Source of the DNA: Nitrospiraceae bacterium | Lineage (GTDB): Bacteria; Nitrospirota; Nitrospiria; Nitrospirales; Nitrospiraceae | Direction of reading: 5' to 3' | DNA length: 55,562 nt | Assembly (NCBI GenBank): GCA_013140715.1 | Contig: JABFSG010000022.1 | Span: 1 to 55,562 of the forward strand | Shown: one piece after another, positions 32,318 to 41,333 of the stretch | How positions within the stretch are numbered: position 1 is the first letter of the stretch | How the letters are laid out: every line of letters starts with the position of its first letter | Made by a program: the position numbers and the translations under genes | The notes under the pieces: model-generated | Told to the model about the DNA's origin: nothing | What the model saw: only the letters and a program-made list of their open reading frames with translations | Database searches by the model: none

Positions 32318-33346
32318 CTAGGCGGGCAGTGGGATGGACGATGCGGTCAGCGCATCGCGCAGGCGGAGCAAGATCATTTCCAGCGCCATGTGGAGGTTGA
32401 GGTGCCGAGTGGCTCGTTGCTCGGTCAGTTCAATTTCACGGAGCAGCTCCAATAGTAAATCGGTGTTGGCCTGTTTCGCATAGGCCTCCAGCGTTGTGAG
32501 ATCGTCGAGATAGAGCACCTGGTCACGATCTCCTCCGATTTGAATCAAGACGAGATCGCGGATCCATCGAGCCAGCCAGACGAGCATGTCCTGTGCGCGG
32601 TCGGCCTTTGCAATCGCTTCCGCCGATGAGAGGATTGATCCGATCGACTGCAAGGACTGAGGCCGGACCAAATCCACGAGTTCCTGTTGGCGTGAACGAA
32701 CGTCTTTGACGTCTGCGGTGAGGGCTTCCCCGATACGGCTCTCGCTGATGATGGCAAGAAATCGCGCGTCTGCCGGTGGGATTTCACGTTGTAGGATGAG
32801 CGCGGCTTCCACCTGCGTGCGAGCCGGTGTCGTGAAGCGGAGACTCTGACAACGGGATCGAATGGTGGCCGGTAGGGCGGCGGGGCGACTCGACATCAGG
32901 AGAAAGAGACTATGTGCCGGAGGCTCTTCCAGTGTTTTCAACAGTGCGTTGGCCGCACCGATCGTCATGCGGTCGGCATCGTCGATCAGACAGATTTTTC
33001 GCTCGCCGACAAGCGGGTGGTACATGATCTGGTGTTCGATCTCGCGAACCTGTTCAATCTTGATTTGCTGGGTGGCCTGTTCTCGGTCCGGTTCAATGAC
33101 AAAAAAGTCGGGATGCGTGCGGGCGTCGATCTGTCGGCAGGACCGGCAGGCGCCGCAACTGTCGAGGCTTTCCGCATCGGGAGGCTGTTCGCAGCTGAGC
33201 GCCTGCGCCAGGCGAATGGCCGTCAGTCGTTTTCCGATCGCGTCTTCGCCGTGGAACAGGTAGGCGTGAGCCAGGCGCTCATGATTGACGGCTGCCTGCA
33301 AAAAAGCGATGGATGTTTGATGGCCGATACAGTCGCGAAAGGGCAT
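32318..33346 (-). CDS. holB: DNA polymerase III delta-prime subunit
   Basis: Clamp-loader subunit. 342 residues: RDCIGHQTSIAFLQAAVNHERLAHAYLFHGEDAIGK at the N-terminus (described in two parts) with a degenerate P-loop lacking the usual GKT, as expected for delta-prime; a four-Cys zinc module including CGACRSCRQID; the KICLIDDADRMTIGAANALLKTLEEPP block; and RSRCQSLRF, the SRC-containing sensor motif that serves as arginine finger. It begins one base after the tmk stop, forming a tmk-holB operon as in many bacteria. Confidence 0.93.
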   Translation of the reverse strand: MPFRDCIGHQTSIAFLQAAVNHERLAHAYLFHGEDAIGKRLTAIRLAQALSCEQPPDAESLDSCGACRSCRQIDARTHPDFFVIEPDREQATQQIKIEQVREIEHQIMYHPLVGERKICLIDDADRMTIGAANALLKTLEEPPAHSLFLLMSSRPAALPATIRSRCQSLRFTTPARTQVEAALILQREIPPADARFLAIISESRIGEALTADVKDVRSRQQELVDLVRPQSLQSIGSILSSAEAIAKADRAQDMLVWLARWIRDLVLIQIGGDRDQVLYLDDLTTLEAYAKQANTDLLLELLREIELTEQRATRHLNLHMALEMILLRLRDALTASSIPLPA

Positions 33347-33347
33347 G

Positions 33348-34022
33348 CTAACTCCGGCGTGGAGAACGACGCGGTCGAGTCATCCAGCCTAGCACGATCT
33401 CGGTGATCTCGTCCTGCACCTGTTTCACGGGCCGATTCGCATTCACGATCTTCATGCGGGTAGGTTTTTCAGCGGCAAGGGTTAGAAATCCCCGGCGCAC
33501 TTTTCGATGAAAATGTTCCGCTTCACGGTCCAGTCGATTCTGTTGGCCACGATCGGCCCGTCTCCTGGCCAAACCTGATGAAACCGGGAGGTCGAGCAGG
33601 AGAGTGAGATCCGGTGTCAGCCCGCCTGTTGCGATTGCATTGGTTGCCCGCAACCATTGAAGGTCGAGGCCGCGCGCGAACCCCTGATAGGCAAGGGTGG
33701 AATCGGAAAATCGGTCGCATAACACGATAGTGCCTTGCTGAAGCGCCGGCATGATGAGATGCGTGACGTGCTGACATCTTGCCGCCAAGATCAGCAGGGC
33801 TTCGGCTTGGGGTGTGACCGGTTCGTGAGAAGATGCGGTGAGGAGGATATGGCGAATCGCTTCCGCGGTCGCCGTGCCACCCGGTTCTCTGGTTTTGAGC
33901 ACTGTGTGCCCTGCCTGAGTCAGAAGATTTGCGAGGTGAGAAATCTGGGTACTTTTCCCACTGCCTTCGATTCCCTCCAGGGTAATAAACAGGCCACGAG
34001 TCCGCTGCTTCTTTGCCCCCAT
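33348..34022 (-). CDS. tmk: Thymidylate kinase
   Basis: Phosphorylates dTMP to dTDP. 224 residues from MGAKKQRTRGLFITLEGIEG; P-loop GIEGSGKST (17-25), TREPGGTATAEAIR, the DR(x) motif in IVLCDRFSDSTLAYQGFARG and the lid region ARRRADRGQQNRLDRE. I chose 34022 as start because the open frame from 34112 adds 30 residues without family similarity and overlaps the putative promoter region shared with the divergent DUF502 gene. Arg/Ser-rich tail (RPRRSPRRS) is unusual but short. Confidence 0.94.
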   Translation of the reverse strand: MGAKKQRTRGLFITLEGIEGSGKSTQISHLANLLTQAGHTVLKTREPGGTATAEAIRHILLTASSHEPVTPQAEALLILAARCQHVTHLIMPALQQGTIVLCDRFSDSTLAYQGFARGLDLQWLRATNAIATGGLTPDLTLLLDLPVSSGLARRRADRGQQNRLDREAEHFHRKVRRGFLTLAAEKPTRMKIVNANRPVKQVQDEITEIVLGWMTRPRRSPRRS

Positions 34023-34153
34023 TGCACGACACCCTAGTCGGTAAAGAAAACGGGCGGGATGGTATTCCAAGTTGTTGAAAATAGCAATAAAAGGCTTGCG
34101 AGGCCTGCGCAATTCTCTGTATGATGACCCTCTACCTTCGTCTGCGTGTATTT

Positions 34154-34822
34154 ATGCTGAAAACCTTGCTAAAACGCTACTTTCTGACGGGCTTGCTCGT
34201 GATTATCCCTATCTGGGGAACCATCCTCATTTTGAAGGCTCTTTTCGTAGCGGTCGATGGGATTCTCGGGGATCTCCTGATCCGGTTGGTGCCGAGTCAT
34301 TATGTGCCGGGTCTTGGGATTCTAGCCTTAATTGTCTTGGTCTTTGCGGCAGGTCTGTTCGCCACCAATTTTATGGGCCGGCGAATCGTGAAATGGTGGG
34401 AGGACTTGCTGAACCGTGTGCCACTCGTGCGGGGAATCTACTCGACGCTAAAATCCATGATGGATATCTTGTCGGTCTCGGATCAGGCTTCATACAACCG
34501 CGTCGTGCTGATTCAGTTTCCTAAGAATGGGCACTATTGCATTGCCTTTGTCACAGGGGTGACCAAAGGGGAAATGCAAGACATTGCGCAGGAGCCGCTG
34601 GTCCATGTGTATGTGCCGACCTCGCCGAATCCAACGTCCGGCTATTTCCTGCTGGTGCCGGAACATGAAGTCACCTCTGTCGATATGACAGTCGAAGAGG
34701 CGATGAAGCTCATCGTCTCGGGCGGGCTCTGTTCACCGTCCGCGTCTCTGTCATCGGCGGTGACTGCCGCAACGAAGTGGAGTGACGTCAAACAGCCTGA
34801 AACGGGAGTACCGATCGGATGA
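34154..34822 (+). CDS. DUF502 membrane protein
   Basis: Two-transmembrane-segment protein of the DUF502 family, function unknown. 222 residues from MLKTLLKRYFLTGLLVIIPIWGT, with a second hydrophobic segment LGILALIVLVFAAGLFATNF and the family block PLVRGIYSTLKSMMDILS, followed by the soluble part VVLIQFPKNGHYCIAFVTG and VPTSPNPTSGYFLLVPEHEV, a diagnostic stretch. In plants relatives are LIKE-COV proteins tied to vesicle or vascular processes; no bacterial role is settled. The stop overlaps the glmU start (ATGA). Confidence 0.88.
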   Translation: MLKTLLKRYFLTGLLVIIPIWGTILILKALFVAVDGILGDLLIRLVPSHYVPGLGILALIVLVFAAGLFATNFMGRRIVKWWEDLLNRVPLVRGIYSTLKSMMDILSVSDQASYNRVVLIQFPKNGHYCIAFVTGVTKGEMQDIAQEPLVHVYVPTSPNPTSGYFLLVPEHEVTSVDMTVEEAMKLIVSGGLCSPSASLSSAVTAATKWSDVKQPETGVPIG

Positions 34823-36438
34823 GCCGTATGCTCGCCACTGAAATCCCGATGGGGAAAAAGCAGGTCAACTCCGATCGGCAAGGGAAGATCGCCGGCCTTG
34901 CGGTGGTTGTGATGGCTGCGGGGCTTGGGAAGCGCATGTGCTCGAAGCAGGCGAAAGTGCTGCATCGGGTGGCAGGCCAGGCGATGGTGCTCTATTCAGT
35001 AGGGCTTGGGCTGCGTGTTGCGGGGGATCGTGTGGCGGTCGTGGTGGGGCATCACGCCGATCTGGTGCGCCAAGTGATCGACCGAGCGACGTCAGGAATG
35101 AGCGGCGAAGCTGCTATTGCGATCGTTGAACAGCGAGAGCAATTGGGCACAGGCCATGCGGTCTTGCAGAGCCGACCGGTGTTTGCAGTAGGCAAGCGAG
35201 GCGCTCCGTCCAACTATCTCATTCTGAACGGCGATACGCCGTTACTTCAAGAATCAACCGTGCGCGAACTGCTTCGTGTTCACGGAGAGAATCATGCGAC
35301 TGTGACGGTTCTTACTGCAGTGCTCGAAGACTCAAGCGGATATGGACGGGTGGTACGCGCCCATTCAACAGAGCAGGGTGTCGCTCGCATTGTCGAGGAT
35401 CGTGACGCGAATGCAGAAGAGCGGGCGATCCGAGAAATCAATGTGGGCACCTATGTGGTCGACGGCGAATTTCTCTTCAGTGCCTTGGAAAAGCTCGATC
35501 CCAGTAATGCCCAAGGGGAATATTATCTGACGGATATCGTCCATCTTGCGGAACAATCCGGACGGCACGTGGCCGCTGTGGTACTCGATAATCCCGACGA
35601 AGGGCTTGGGGTGAATACACGCCGACAGCTTGCCGAGGCTGAGCAGGTGGTGCGACAACAGATTCGAGAACGTTGGCTGGATGCAGGGGTGACGATGATC
35701 GATCCCGCCTCAACCTGGATCGATGCCACAGTGACGATCGGCAAAGACACGGTGCTGTATCCTCACGTGACACTCGAAGGGACGACGGTCATCGGGGAAG
35801 ATTGTGTGCTGCGGTCTTCGGCACGTCTCACGAATTGCATTGTCGGGAACGGTGTGGAGATTCTGGATCACTGCCTGTTTACCGATTCTCACATTGAGGA
35901 CGATGCGCATTTGGGTCCATTCGTTCATTTGCGCCCCGGTGTGGTGGTGCGGAAGAAGGCCAAGGTTGGGAATTTTGTCGAGATGAAGAAAACCGATCTG
36001 GGTGAAGGGTCGAAGGCGAACCATCTGAGCTACTTGGGGGACACAACGATTGGGAAAGGGGTCAACATCGGCGCCGGCACCATCACCTGTAACTACGACG
36101 GTGTGCAAAAATTTCAGACGGTGATCGGGGATGGAGTCTTTCTCGGTAGCGATACCCAGTTGATCGCCCCGGTGACGGTGGGAGCAAGAGCCATCATTGC
36201 AGCCGGCACAACGGTGACAGAGGACGTGCCGGAAGATGCCTTGGTGATTGCGCGCGTGGCGCAAGTCAATCGTGCGGGGTGGGCTGCTCGCCGGCGGGCA
36301 TTACAAGACAGAACAAGTCCTGAAGCGCTGAAGGTGAAACGTGACGCGAAATCTGCTCGTCAGGCTTCTGACGTCTCACGCCTCACGAAGAAGCAACCGT
36401 CGGTTTCAAAAGGCAAGCAAGCCAAGAAACGTAAATAG
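34819..36438 (+). CDS. glmU: Bifunctional GlmU: GlcN-1-P acetyltransferase / GlcNAc-1-P uridyltransferase
   Basis: Makes UDP-GlcNAc for peptidoglycan and lipopolysaccharide. 539 residues, longer than the usual ~460. The uridyltransferase part has VVVMAAGLGKRMCSKQAKVLH, where the common L-P-K is A-K after a Gln-Ala, then EQREQLGTGHAV and LNGDTPLL. The left-handed beta-helix acetyltransferase part has PFVHLRPGVVVRKKAKVGNFVE, LGDTTIGKGVNIGAGTITCNYDG and SDTQLIAPVTVGARAIIAAG. Extra length comes from an N-terminal segment of ~25 residues and a Lys/Arg-rich C-terminal tail of ~50. glmS follows 10 bases later, so consecutive amino-sugar steps are in one operon. Confidence 0.95.
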   Translation: MSRMLATEIPMGKKQVNSDRQGKIAGLAVVVMAAGLGKRMCSKQAKVLHRVAGQAMVLYSVGLGLRVAGDRVAVVVGHHADLVRQVIDRATSGMSGEAAIAIVEQREQLGTGHAVLQSRPVFAVGKRGAPSNYLILNGDTPLLQESTVRELLRVHGENHATVTVLTAVLEDSSGYGRVVRAHSTEQGVARIVEDRDANAEERAIREINVGTYVVDGEFLFSALEKLDPSNAQGEYYLTDIVHLAEQSGRHVAAVVLDNPDEGLGVNTRRQLAEAEQVVRQQIRERWLDAGVTMIDPASTWIDATVTIGKDTVLYPHVTLEGTTVIGEDCVLRSSARLTNCIVGNGVEILDHCLFTDSHIEDDAHLGPFVHLRPGVVVRKKAKVGNFVEMKKTDLGEGSKANHLSYLGDTTIGKGVNIGAGTITCNYDGVQKFQTVIGDGVFLGSDTQLIAPVTVGARAIIAAGTTVTEDVPEDALVIARVAQVNRAGWAARRRALQDRTSPEALKVKRDAKSARQASDVSRLTKKQPSVSKGKQAKKRK

Positions 36439-36448
36439 GGGTTAAGCT

Positions 36449-38278
36449 ATGTGTGGAATTGTCGGGTACGTGGGCGATCAGGAAACAGTGCCGATTCTTA
36501 TTGCCGGTCTTGCCAAGCTGGAATATCGAGGTTACGACTCGTCCGGTGTGGCGGTCCTGCAAGGCGGCAAAATCGAAATTCGGCGCACGGTCGGAAAACT
36601 TTCCAATCTTCAGAAGTCGCTCAAGGAAAAAGCCCTCAACGGCACCGTTGGCATTGGCCATACGCGATGGGCGACACACGGGAAACCCTCGGAACAAAAC
36701 GCCCACCCGCACCGTTCGAAAGGCTGTGTGCTCGTGCATAACGGCATCATCGAAAACTATCAGCCGTTGAAACAACAATTGGAGAAAGAGGGCTACAAAT
36801 TTCATTCGGAAACGGACACCGAAGTCGTGGCACATCTGATCGACCGATATCTCCAGCAGGGTATGAAGTTGGCTGCGGCGGTACGAGCCGCCACGAAGGA
36901 TGTGCGAGGCAGTTATGCCCTCGCCGTCATTTCTGAGCGGGAGCCTGGGACGATGGTGGCGGCACGCGCTGGATGCCCGCTGGTCGTTGGCACAGCTGCC
37001 AAGGCATCGTTCGTGGCGTCCGACGTGATGGCCATGCTGGCCCACACCCGTTCCGTGACCTACCTCGAAGAGGGCGATGTGGCGGTCGTGACCGCGACGG
37101 ACATCCATTTTACCGATATCGAAGGCCGTCCGGTAAAGCGGAAACCGACCAAGATTACCTGGGATGCCTCTGCGGCGGAAAAGAGCGGATTTCCGCACTT
37201 CATGCTGAAGGAGATTCACGAACAGCCGCAGACGATTCTCGATACAATGCGCGGGCGCTATTCCTACGACACCGGCGAGGCGGATCTGCCGGATATCGGA
37301 TTGACGCCCAAACAGTTTGCGGCGATCGACCGCATCTGGATCGTGGCTTGCGGGACTTCGTGGCACTCGGGACAGGTGGGGAAGTATCTTTTGGAGGAAA
37401 TGGTTCGTACGCCGGTGCAGGTCGATATCGCCAGCGAATTCCGCTACCGTGATCCGTTGGTCGGCAAAGAGGATCTGTTTATCACGATCTCGCAGTCCGG
37501 CGAGACGGCGGACACATTGGCCGCCGCTCGTGAAGCGAAGGAGAAGGGGGCGCGTGTCGTCTCAATCGTGAATGTGGTAGGCAGTACCCTGGCTCGGGAA
37601 TCGGACGGCGTCCTCTATACCCATTGCGGGCCTGAGATAGGGGTTGCTTCAACCAAAGCCTTTACTGCTCAACTCACGGCACTCTATCTCCTCGCCTTGC
37701 ATTTGGGCCGCGTGCGCGGAACCCTGTCAGTCGCAGATGGAAAGGCCTGGCTTGATCGCCTGGTTCGGCTTCCGATGCTGGTCGAGCAGGTGCTTGGTCG
37801 TGAGGCGGAAATTGTCGCGATTGCCAAACGGTATTACAAAAAGCGCAACTTCTTGTTTCTCGGTCGAGGTATCAATTTTCCGATCGCGTTAGAAGGAGCC
37901 TTGAAGTTGAAAGAGGTGTCCTATATCCATGCCGAAGGCTACGCAGCAGGGGAGATGAAACATGGCCCGATCGCACTCATCGATAAGGACATGCCGGTGG
38001 TTGTGCTGGCGCCGAAAGATCGGCTGTATGAAAAGACTGTGAGCAATCTGATGGAAGTGAAAGCCCGGCACGCGCCGGTCATCGCATTCGTGGCGGAAGG
38101 CGAGCGGGAGTTGGGGAAGATTGCCGATGCAGTCTTCACGATTCCCGACACCCATCCCTTGCTCTCTCCGATTTTATTCACGATCCCATTGCAGTTCTTG
38201 GCCTATCACATTGCAGTGCTGCGCGGCGCGGATGTGGATCAGCCGAGGAATCTGGCGAAGAGTGTCACAGTGGAGTAG
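36449..38278 (+). CDS. glmS: Glutamine-fructose-6-phosphate aminotransferase (isomerizing)
   Basis: Forms glucosamine-6-phosphate from fructose-6-phosphate and glutamine. N-terminal nucleophile Cys2 (MCGIVGYVG), glutaminase blocks GHTRWATHGKPSEQNAHPH and SYALAVIS, two SIS domains (LIACGTSWH-type segment WIVACGTSWHSGQVGKY, ISQSGETADTL and FLGRGINFPIALEGALKLKE) and the C-terminal DQPRNLAKSVTVE. Length 609 is normal. Directly downstream of glmU, and supplied with fructose-6-phosphate by fbp/aldolase elsewhere in the window. No ribozyme-type leader is visible in the 10-base gap. Confidence 0.96.
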   Translation: MCGIVGYVGDQETVPILIAGLAKLEYRGYDSSGVAVLQGGKIEIRRTVGKLSNLQKSLKEKALNGTVGIGHTRWATHGKPSEQNAHPHRSKGCVLVHNGIIENYQPLKQQLEKEGYKFHSETDTEVVAHLIDRYLQQGMKLAAAVRAATKDVRGSYALAVISEREPGTMVAARAGCPLVVGTAAKASFVASDVMAMLAHTRSVTYLEEGDVAVVTATDIHFTDIEGRPVKRKPTKITWDASAAEKSGFPHFMLKEIHEQPQTILDTMRGRYSYDTGEADLPDIGLTPKQFAAIDRIWIVACGTSWHSGQVGKYLLEEMVRTPVQVDIASEFRYRDPLVGKEDLFITISQSGETADTLAAAREAKEKGARVVSIVNVVGSTLARESDGVLYTHCGPEIGVASTKAFTAQLTALYLLALHLGRVRGTLSVADGKAWLDRLVRLPMLVEQVLGREAEIVAIAKRYYKKRNFLFLGRGINFPIALEGALKLKEVSYIHAEGYAAGEMKHGPIALIDKDMPVVVLAPKDRLYEKTVSNLMEVKARHAPVIAFVAEGERELGKIADAVFTIPDTHPLLSPILFTIPLQFLAYHIAVLRGADVDQPRNLAKSVTVE

Positions 38279-38291
38279 TCAGGGGCAGTGT

Positions 38292-38350
38292 GTCCGGTTT
38301 GTCTCGTTCCTTTGGTTGAACCAGACACACAAAACAAACTAAACAAACCA
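38292..38350. repeat. Period-9 inverted array between glmS and gatC
   Basis: Left arm TCCGGTTTGTCTCGTTCC, centre TTTGGTTGAACCAGA, right arm CACACAAAACAAACTAAACA then AACCAAAGG. The terminal AAAGGAG doubles as the gatC ribosome-binding site. Confidence 0.8.
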
Positions 38351-38363
38351 AAGGAGCCTTCCT

Positions 38364-38666
38364 ATGGAGATAACGCAGCAAGAAGTTGAAAAGGTCGCAA
38401 AGCTGGCCCGGCTGGCGTTGACGGATATTGAAAAAGCGGCCTTTGCGAAACAGTTGAGCCAGATCCTCACTCATGTGGAGACTCTGAAACAGTACGACAC
38501 GACAGGCGTCGTACCCACGGCGACCATGCCGGGACAAATGAACGTGTTTCGCCCAGACATGGTACGGCCATCTCTGCCTGTCGATAGTGCGGTGGCCAAT
38601 GCACCTGAGTCGGTCGACGGATTCTTTGTGGTTCCAAAGATTATTGAGGATCGACAACCCCTTTAA
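38364..38666 (+). CDS. gatC: Glutamyl-tRNA(Gln)/Asp-tRNA(Asn) amidotransferase subunit C
   Basis: Small subunit of the GatCAB complex, which amidates misacylated Glu-tRNA(Gln) or Asp-tRNA(Asn). 100 residues: EVEKVAKLARLALTDIEKAAFAKQLSQILTHVETL (given in outline), the diagnostic LxRLxLTxxE helix, and the C-terminal FRPDMVRPSLP ... FFVVPKIIE. An AAAGGAG site formed at the edge of the period-9 array precedes it. It begins a cluster gatC-panD-gatA-DUF948-YtxH-gatB. Confidence 0.94.
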   Translation: MEITQQEVEKVAKLARLALTDIEKAAFAKQLSQILTHVETLKQYDTTGVVPTATMPGQMNVFRPDMVRPSLPVDSAVANAPESVDGFFVVPKIIEDRQPL

Positions 38667-38677
38667 ACGAGGTTCGA

Positions 38678-39043
38678 ATGTTCAGGCAAATGTTACGGTC
38701 GAAAATTCATCGGGCCACGGTGACGGAGGCCTGCCTCGACTACGAAGGCAGTCTGACCATTGATGAGGATCTGATGGAGGCTGCGGGGATTTTGCCTTAC
38801 GAAGCCATCGTCTGTTCCAATTTGAATAACGGGGAGCGTTTCATGACCTATGCCGTGGCAGGCACACGTGGAGCGGGCGAGATTATCCTCAATGGGCCGA
38901 CGGCGAGGAAAGGCGCAGTGCGCGATCAAATTATCATCTTCTGTTACGAGTATTACTCAGAGGAAGAAATCACGCGGCATGCTCCCAAGATCGTCCGAGT
39001 CAACGAGAAGAACAGGATTGTGCCGGGGAAGACAAAGCACTGA
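38678..39043 (+). CDS. panD: Aspartate 1-decarboxylase precursor
   Basis: Pyruvoyl enzyme converting aspartate to beta-alanine for pantothenate/CoA. 121 residues, with the self-cleavage site Gly24-Ser25 in [15 protein letters not shown], active-site Lys9 in [12 protein letters not shown], and [29 protein letters not shown] (in parts). Normal length. It is inserted between gatC and gatA: 11 bases after gatC, and its TGA overlaps the gatA ATG (TGATG), so all three are probably co-translated. That placement is not obvious biochemically. Confidence 0.95.
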   Translation: MFRQMLRSKIHRATVTEACLDYEGSLTIDEDLMEAAGILPYEAIVCSNLNNGERFMTYAVAGTRGAGEIILNGPTARKGAVRDQIIIFCYEYYSEEEITRHAPKIVRVNEKNRIVPGKTKH

Positions 39044-40509
39044 TGTCGACTCATAAACTCTCGCTCTATGAGCTCCATGAAAAGTTTGCTGCCGGCGAAG
39101 TGACGGCCGTAGAAATCGTGCGCGCCTACGGATTGCGAATGAGCCAGGTGGAGCCGAAGGTGAAGGCCTATATCACACAGGTAAAAGATACGGCAATTGC
39201 GCAAGCAAGCGCGCTCGATGCCTCCTTGAAAGGATGGCGCAAGACATTGCCGATGATGGGCATGCCATTGGCGATCAAGGACAACATCTGTACAGAGGGA
39301 GTGCTGACGACCTGTGCTTCCCGCATGCTCGGGAATTTCGTTCCACCGTACGATGCGACAGTGATTGCCAAGTTGCGCGCCCAGGGGTATTTGCTGCTTG
39401 GGAAGACGAACCTGGATGAGTTTGCGATGGGTTCCTCAACCGAGAATTCCGCTGTAGGGCCCAGTCGGAATCCCTGGAACTTGCAGTGTGTGCCTGGTGG
39501 GTCCAGTGGGGGATCCGCTGCGGCTGTAGCGGCAGACGAATGCGCCGCGGCGCTGGGGTCCGATACAGGCGGATCGATTCGTCAGCCTGCAGCCTTCTGC
39601 GGAGTGGTAGGACTCAAGCCGACCTATGGAAGGGTTTCCCGGTATGGTTTGATCGCGTTTGCTTCTTCACTCGATCAAATCGGACCGATTACCAAAGATG
39701 TGCGGGACGCAGCATTCCTTCTTGGAGCCATTGCTGGCCACGATCCGCTGGATTCGACATCGGCGGATGTTCCGGTGCCGGATTATCTGAAGGCGCTTAA
39801 GAAGAGAGATCTCAAGAAACTGAAGATCGGTGTACCTGCCGAGTTCTTTGCAGAGGGGCTGGACCACGAAGTAGAGCAAGTCGTGCGGGCGGCGATTCAG
39901 CAGCTGAAAGAATTGGGAGGGGAGATCAAGGAAATCCAGCTGCCGCAGACCGGTGCCGCAGTAGCGACCTATTATGTGATTGCCACGGCTGAAGCCAGTT
40001 CGAATCTGGCCCGCTATGATGGAGTGAAGTTCGGGCTTCGCGCCAAGGAGACTAAGAGTCTGCTTGAGTTGTATATGAAGACCAGGCAGGAAGGTTTCGG
40101 GCCGGAAGTAAAACGCCGGATCATGCTGGGAACCTATGTGCTCAGCGCCGGTTATTATGACGCCTATTATGGCAAGGCGCAGGCGGTGCGAACATTGATT
40201 CGTCAAGATTTCGAGGCGGCGTTTCAGGATGTCGATCTCATCGCGACGCCTGTGACCCCGACGCCGGCGTTCAAGTTCGGCGCAAAGGCCGACGACCCAT
40301 TGCAGATGTATCTGTCGGACATTTTCACTATTTCAGCGAATCTGGCCGGTGTGCCGGCTATCTCGGTGCCTTGCGGATTCAGTCAGGCAGGGCTCCCCAT
40401 CGGGTTCCAGCTGATCGGTCGCCCATTCGAAGAGGAGACGCTTTTGCGCGCGGCCCATGCCTACGAACAGAGTACGCAATGGAGAGCGAAGAAACCGACT
40501 ATACGGTAG
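39043..40509 (+). CDS. gatA: Glutamyl-tRNA(Gln)/Asp-tRNA(Asn) amidotransferase subunit A
   Basis: Amidase subunit that releases ammonia from glutamine. 488 residues with the amidase-signature catalytic triad: K79 in [12 protein letters not shown]154 in [13 protein letters not shown] and S178 in [11 protein letters not shown]. Also present are [17 protein letters not shown] and [25 protein letters not shown] (in parts), both typical of GatA rather than other amidases. Starts with one-base overlap to panD. Presence of gatA, gatB and gatC implies indirect synthesis of Gln- and/or Asn-tRNA. Confidence 0.96.
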   Translation: MSTHKLSLYELHEKFAAGEVTAVEIVRAYGLRMSQVEPKVKAYITQVKDTAIAQASALDASLKGWRKTLPMMGMPLAIKDNICTEGVLTTCASRMLGNFVPPYDATVIAKLRAQGYLLLGKTNLDEFAMGSSTENSAVGPSRNPWNLQCVPGGSSGGSAAAVAADECAAALGSDTGGSIRQPAAFCGVVGLKPTYGRVSRYGLIAFASSLDQIGPITKDVRDAAFLLGAIAGHDPLDSTSADVPVPDYLKALKKRDLKKLKIGVPAEFFAEGLDHEVEQVVRAAIQQLKELGGEIKEIQLPQTGAAVATYYVIATAEASSNLARYDGVKFGLRAKETKSLLELYMKTRQEGFGPEVKRRIMLGTYVLSAGYYDAYYGKAQAVRTLIRQDFEAAFQDVDLIATPVTPTPAFKFGAKADDPLQMYLSDIFTISANLAGVPAISVPCGFSQAGLPIGFQLIGRPFEEETLLRAAHAYEQSTQWRAKKPTIR

Positions 40510-40510
40510 A

Positions 40511-40599
40511 GCGTGAATCGTTAAACGTAAGAATGTGACGCAAAAAGTGAGCCTGTTCCTCCACTTCTTGCGGTTCACGTTTAACGGTTCGCGTTTTAG
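40511..40599. repeat. Period-7 inverted array after gatA
   Basis: Left arm GCGTGAA TCGTTAA ACGTAAG AATGTGA CGCAAAA, loop around GTGAGCCTGTTCCTCCACTT, right arm CTTGCGG TTCACGT TTAACGG TTCGCGT. The arms are complementary (CGTTAAACG / CGTTTAACG). Confidence 0.8.
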
Positions 40600-40609
40600 G
40601 GGGGACGTT

Positions 40610-41017
40610 ATGACTATTGTTGAAATAGCCGCGATTATTGTGGCGATCGCCTTTGCGGTGCTGGTGGCCTGCCTCGTGCCCATGGTGCTTCAAGTTCGCA
40701 AGACCGTAGCGGAGTCCGAGCAGCTTCTGGCCAAAATGAACGATGATCTGCCGCCGTTGATCGGTGAACTTCGCGAGATGAGTCACCGTGTGAACGATCT
40801 GACCGAGCAAGCCCGCATGGGAGTCGAGCATGCAGCCGTGCTCTTGCATGCGGTCGGAGAAGTGGGGGAGTCGGTTCAGCATGTGCACAATGTTGTGAAG
40901 GGATCGAGCGGATCGATGCTAACCAATATGGCAAGCGTGGTCGCCGGATTTAAGGCTGCCAGCCATGTCATGAAGGAACGGTTTCGAGGGGAAGGAGGGC
41001 ATCACAATGGCGGATGA
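40610..41017 (+). CDS. DUF948 membrane-anchored protein
   Basis: A 135-residue protein with one N-terminal transmembrane helix (IVEIAAIIVAIAFAVLVACLV) followed by a long amphipathic helical region (QVRKTVAESEQLLAKMNDDL ... RVNDLTEQARMGVEHAAVLL), the layout of DUF948 proteins, which resemble methyl-accepting-type coiled coils without known function. Start at 40610 follows GGGGGGACG. It overlaps the next gene by 11 bases; such DUF948-YtxH pairs are common and suggest a shared envelope or stress role. Confidence 0.82.
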   Translation: MTIVEIAAIIVAIAFAVLVACLVPMVLQVRKTVAESEQLLAKMNDDLPPLIGELREMSHRVNDLTEQARMGVEHAAVLLHAVGEVGESVQHVHNVVKGSSGSMLTNMASVVAGFKAASHVMKERFRGEGGHHNGG

Positions 41018-41330
41018 TCGAGGTACTTCATCGTCAGGAATCTTGCTGGCATTTTTAAGCGGTGCAGCGTTAGGCGCGGTGGCAGCGTTGTTACTCACCC
41101 CACAAGCAGGGCGGGAATCGCGCGAGCAATTGCGCGGCTATGCCCGTCGCGCAGAGGGTAATCTTCGTGACCTGGCCGTCCAGGCGGGTGAGACCTTCGA
41201 AGAGGTTGTGGGGGAAGGGAAAGAATACGTCGACTCCAAGAAGTCGGTTCTGCGCGAAGCGTTCGATGCAGGCCGTGAGGCAATGAGGCGTGAGCGGGAT
41301 CGGTTGCATGGAGAAGAGGACCGTGGCTAA
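41007..41330 (+). CDS. YtxH-family protein
   Basis: A 107-residue YtxH-type protein: short N-terminus, one hydrophobic segment ILLAFLSGAALGAVAALLLTP followed by the family PQAGRESREQLRGYARRAEG and a helical tail. Related B. subtilis YtxH is a general-stress protein of unknown function. It overlaps the DUF948 gene upstream and precedes gatB by 3 bases, so the pair is inserted into the gatCAB cluster. Confidence 0.85.
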   Translation: MADDRGTSSSGILLAFLSGAALGAVAALLLTPQAGRESREQLRGYARRAEGNLRDLAVQAGETFEEVVGEGKEYVDSKKSVLREAFDAGREAMRRERDRLHGEEDRG

Positions 41331-41333
41331 CCG

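Noticed and set aside
36383-37366. 327-codon open frame on the minus strand opposite glmS
   Set aside because: Shadow of a high-GC coding region; glmS accounts for the sequence.
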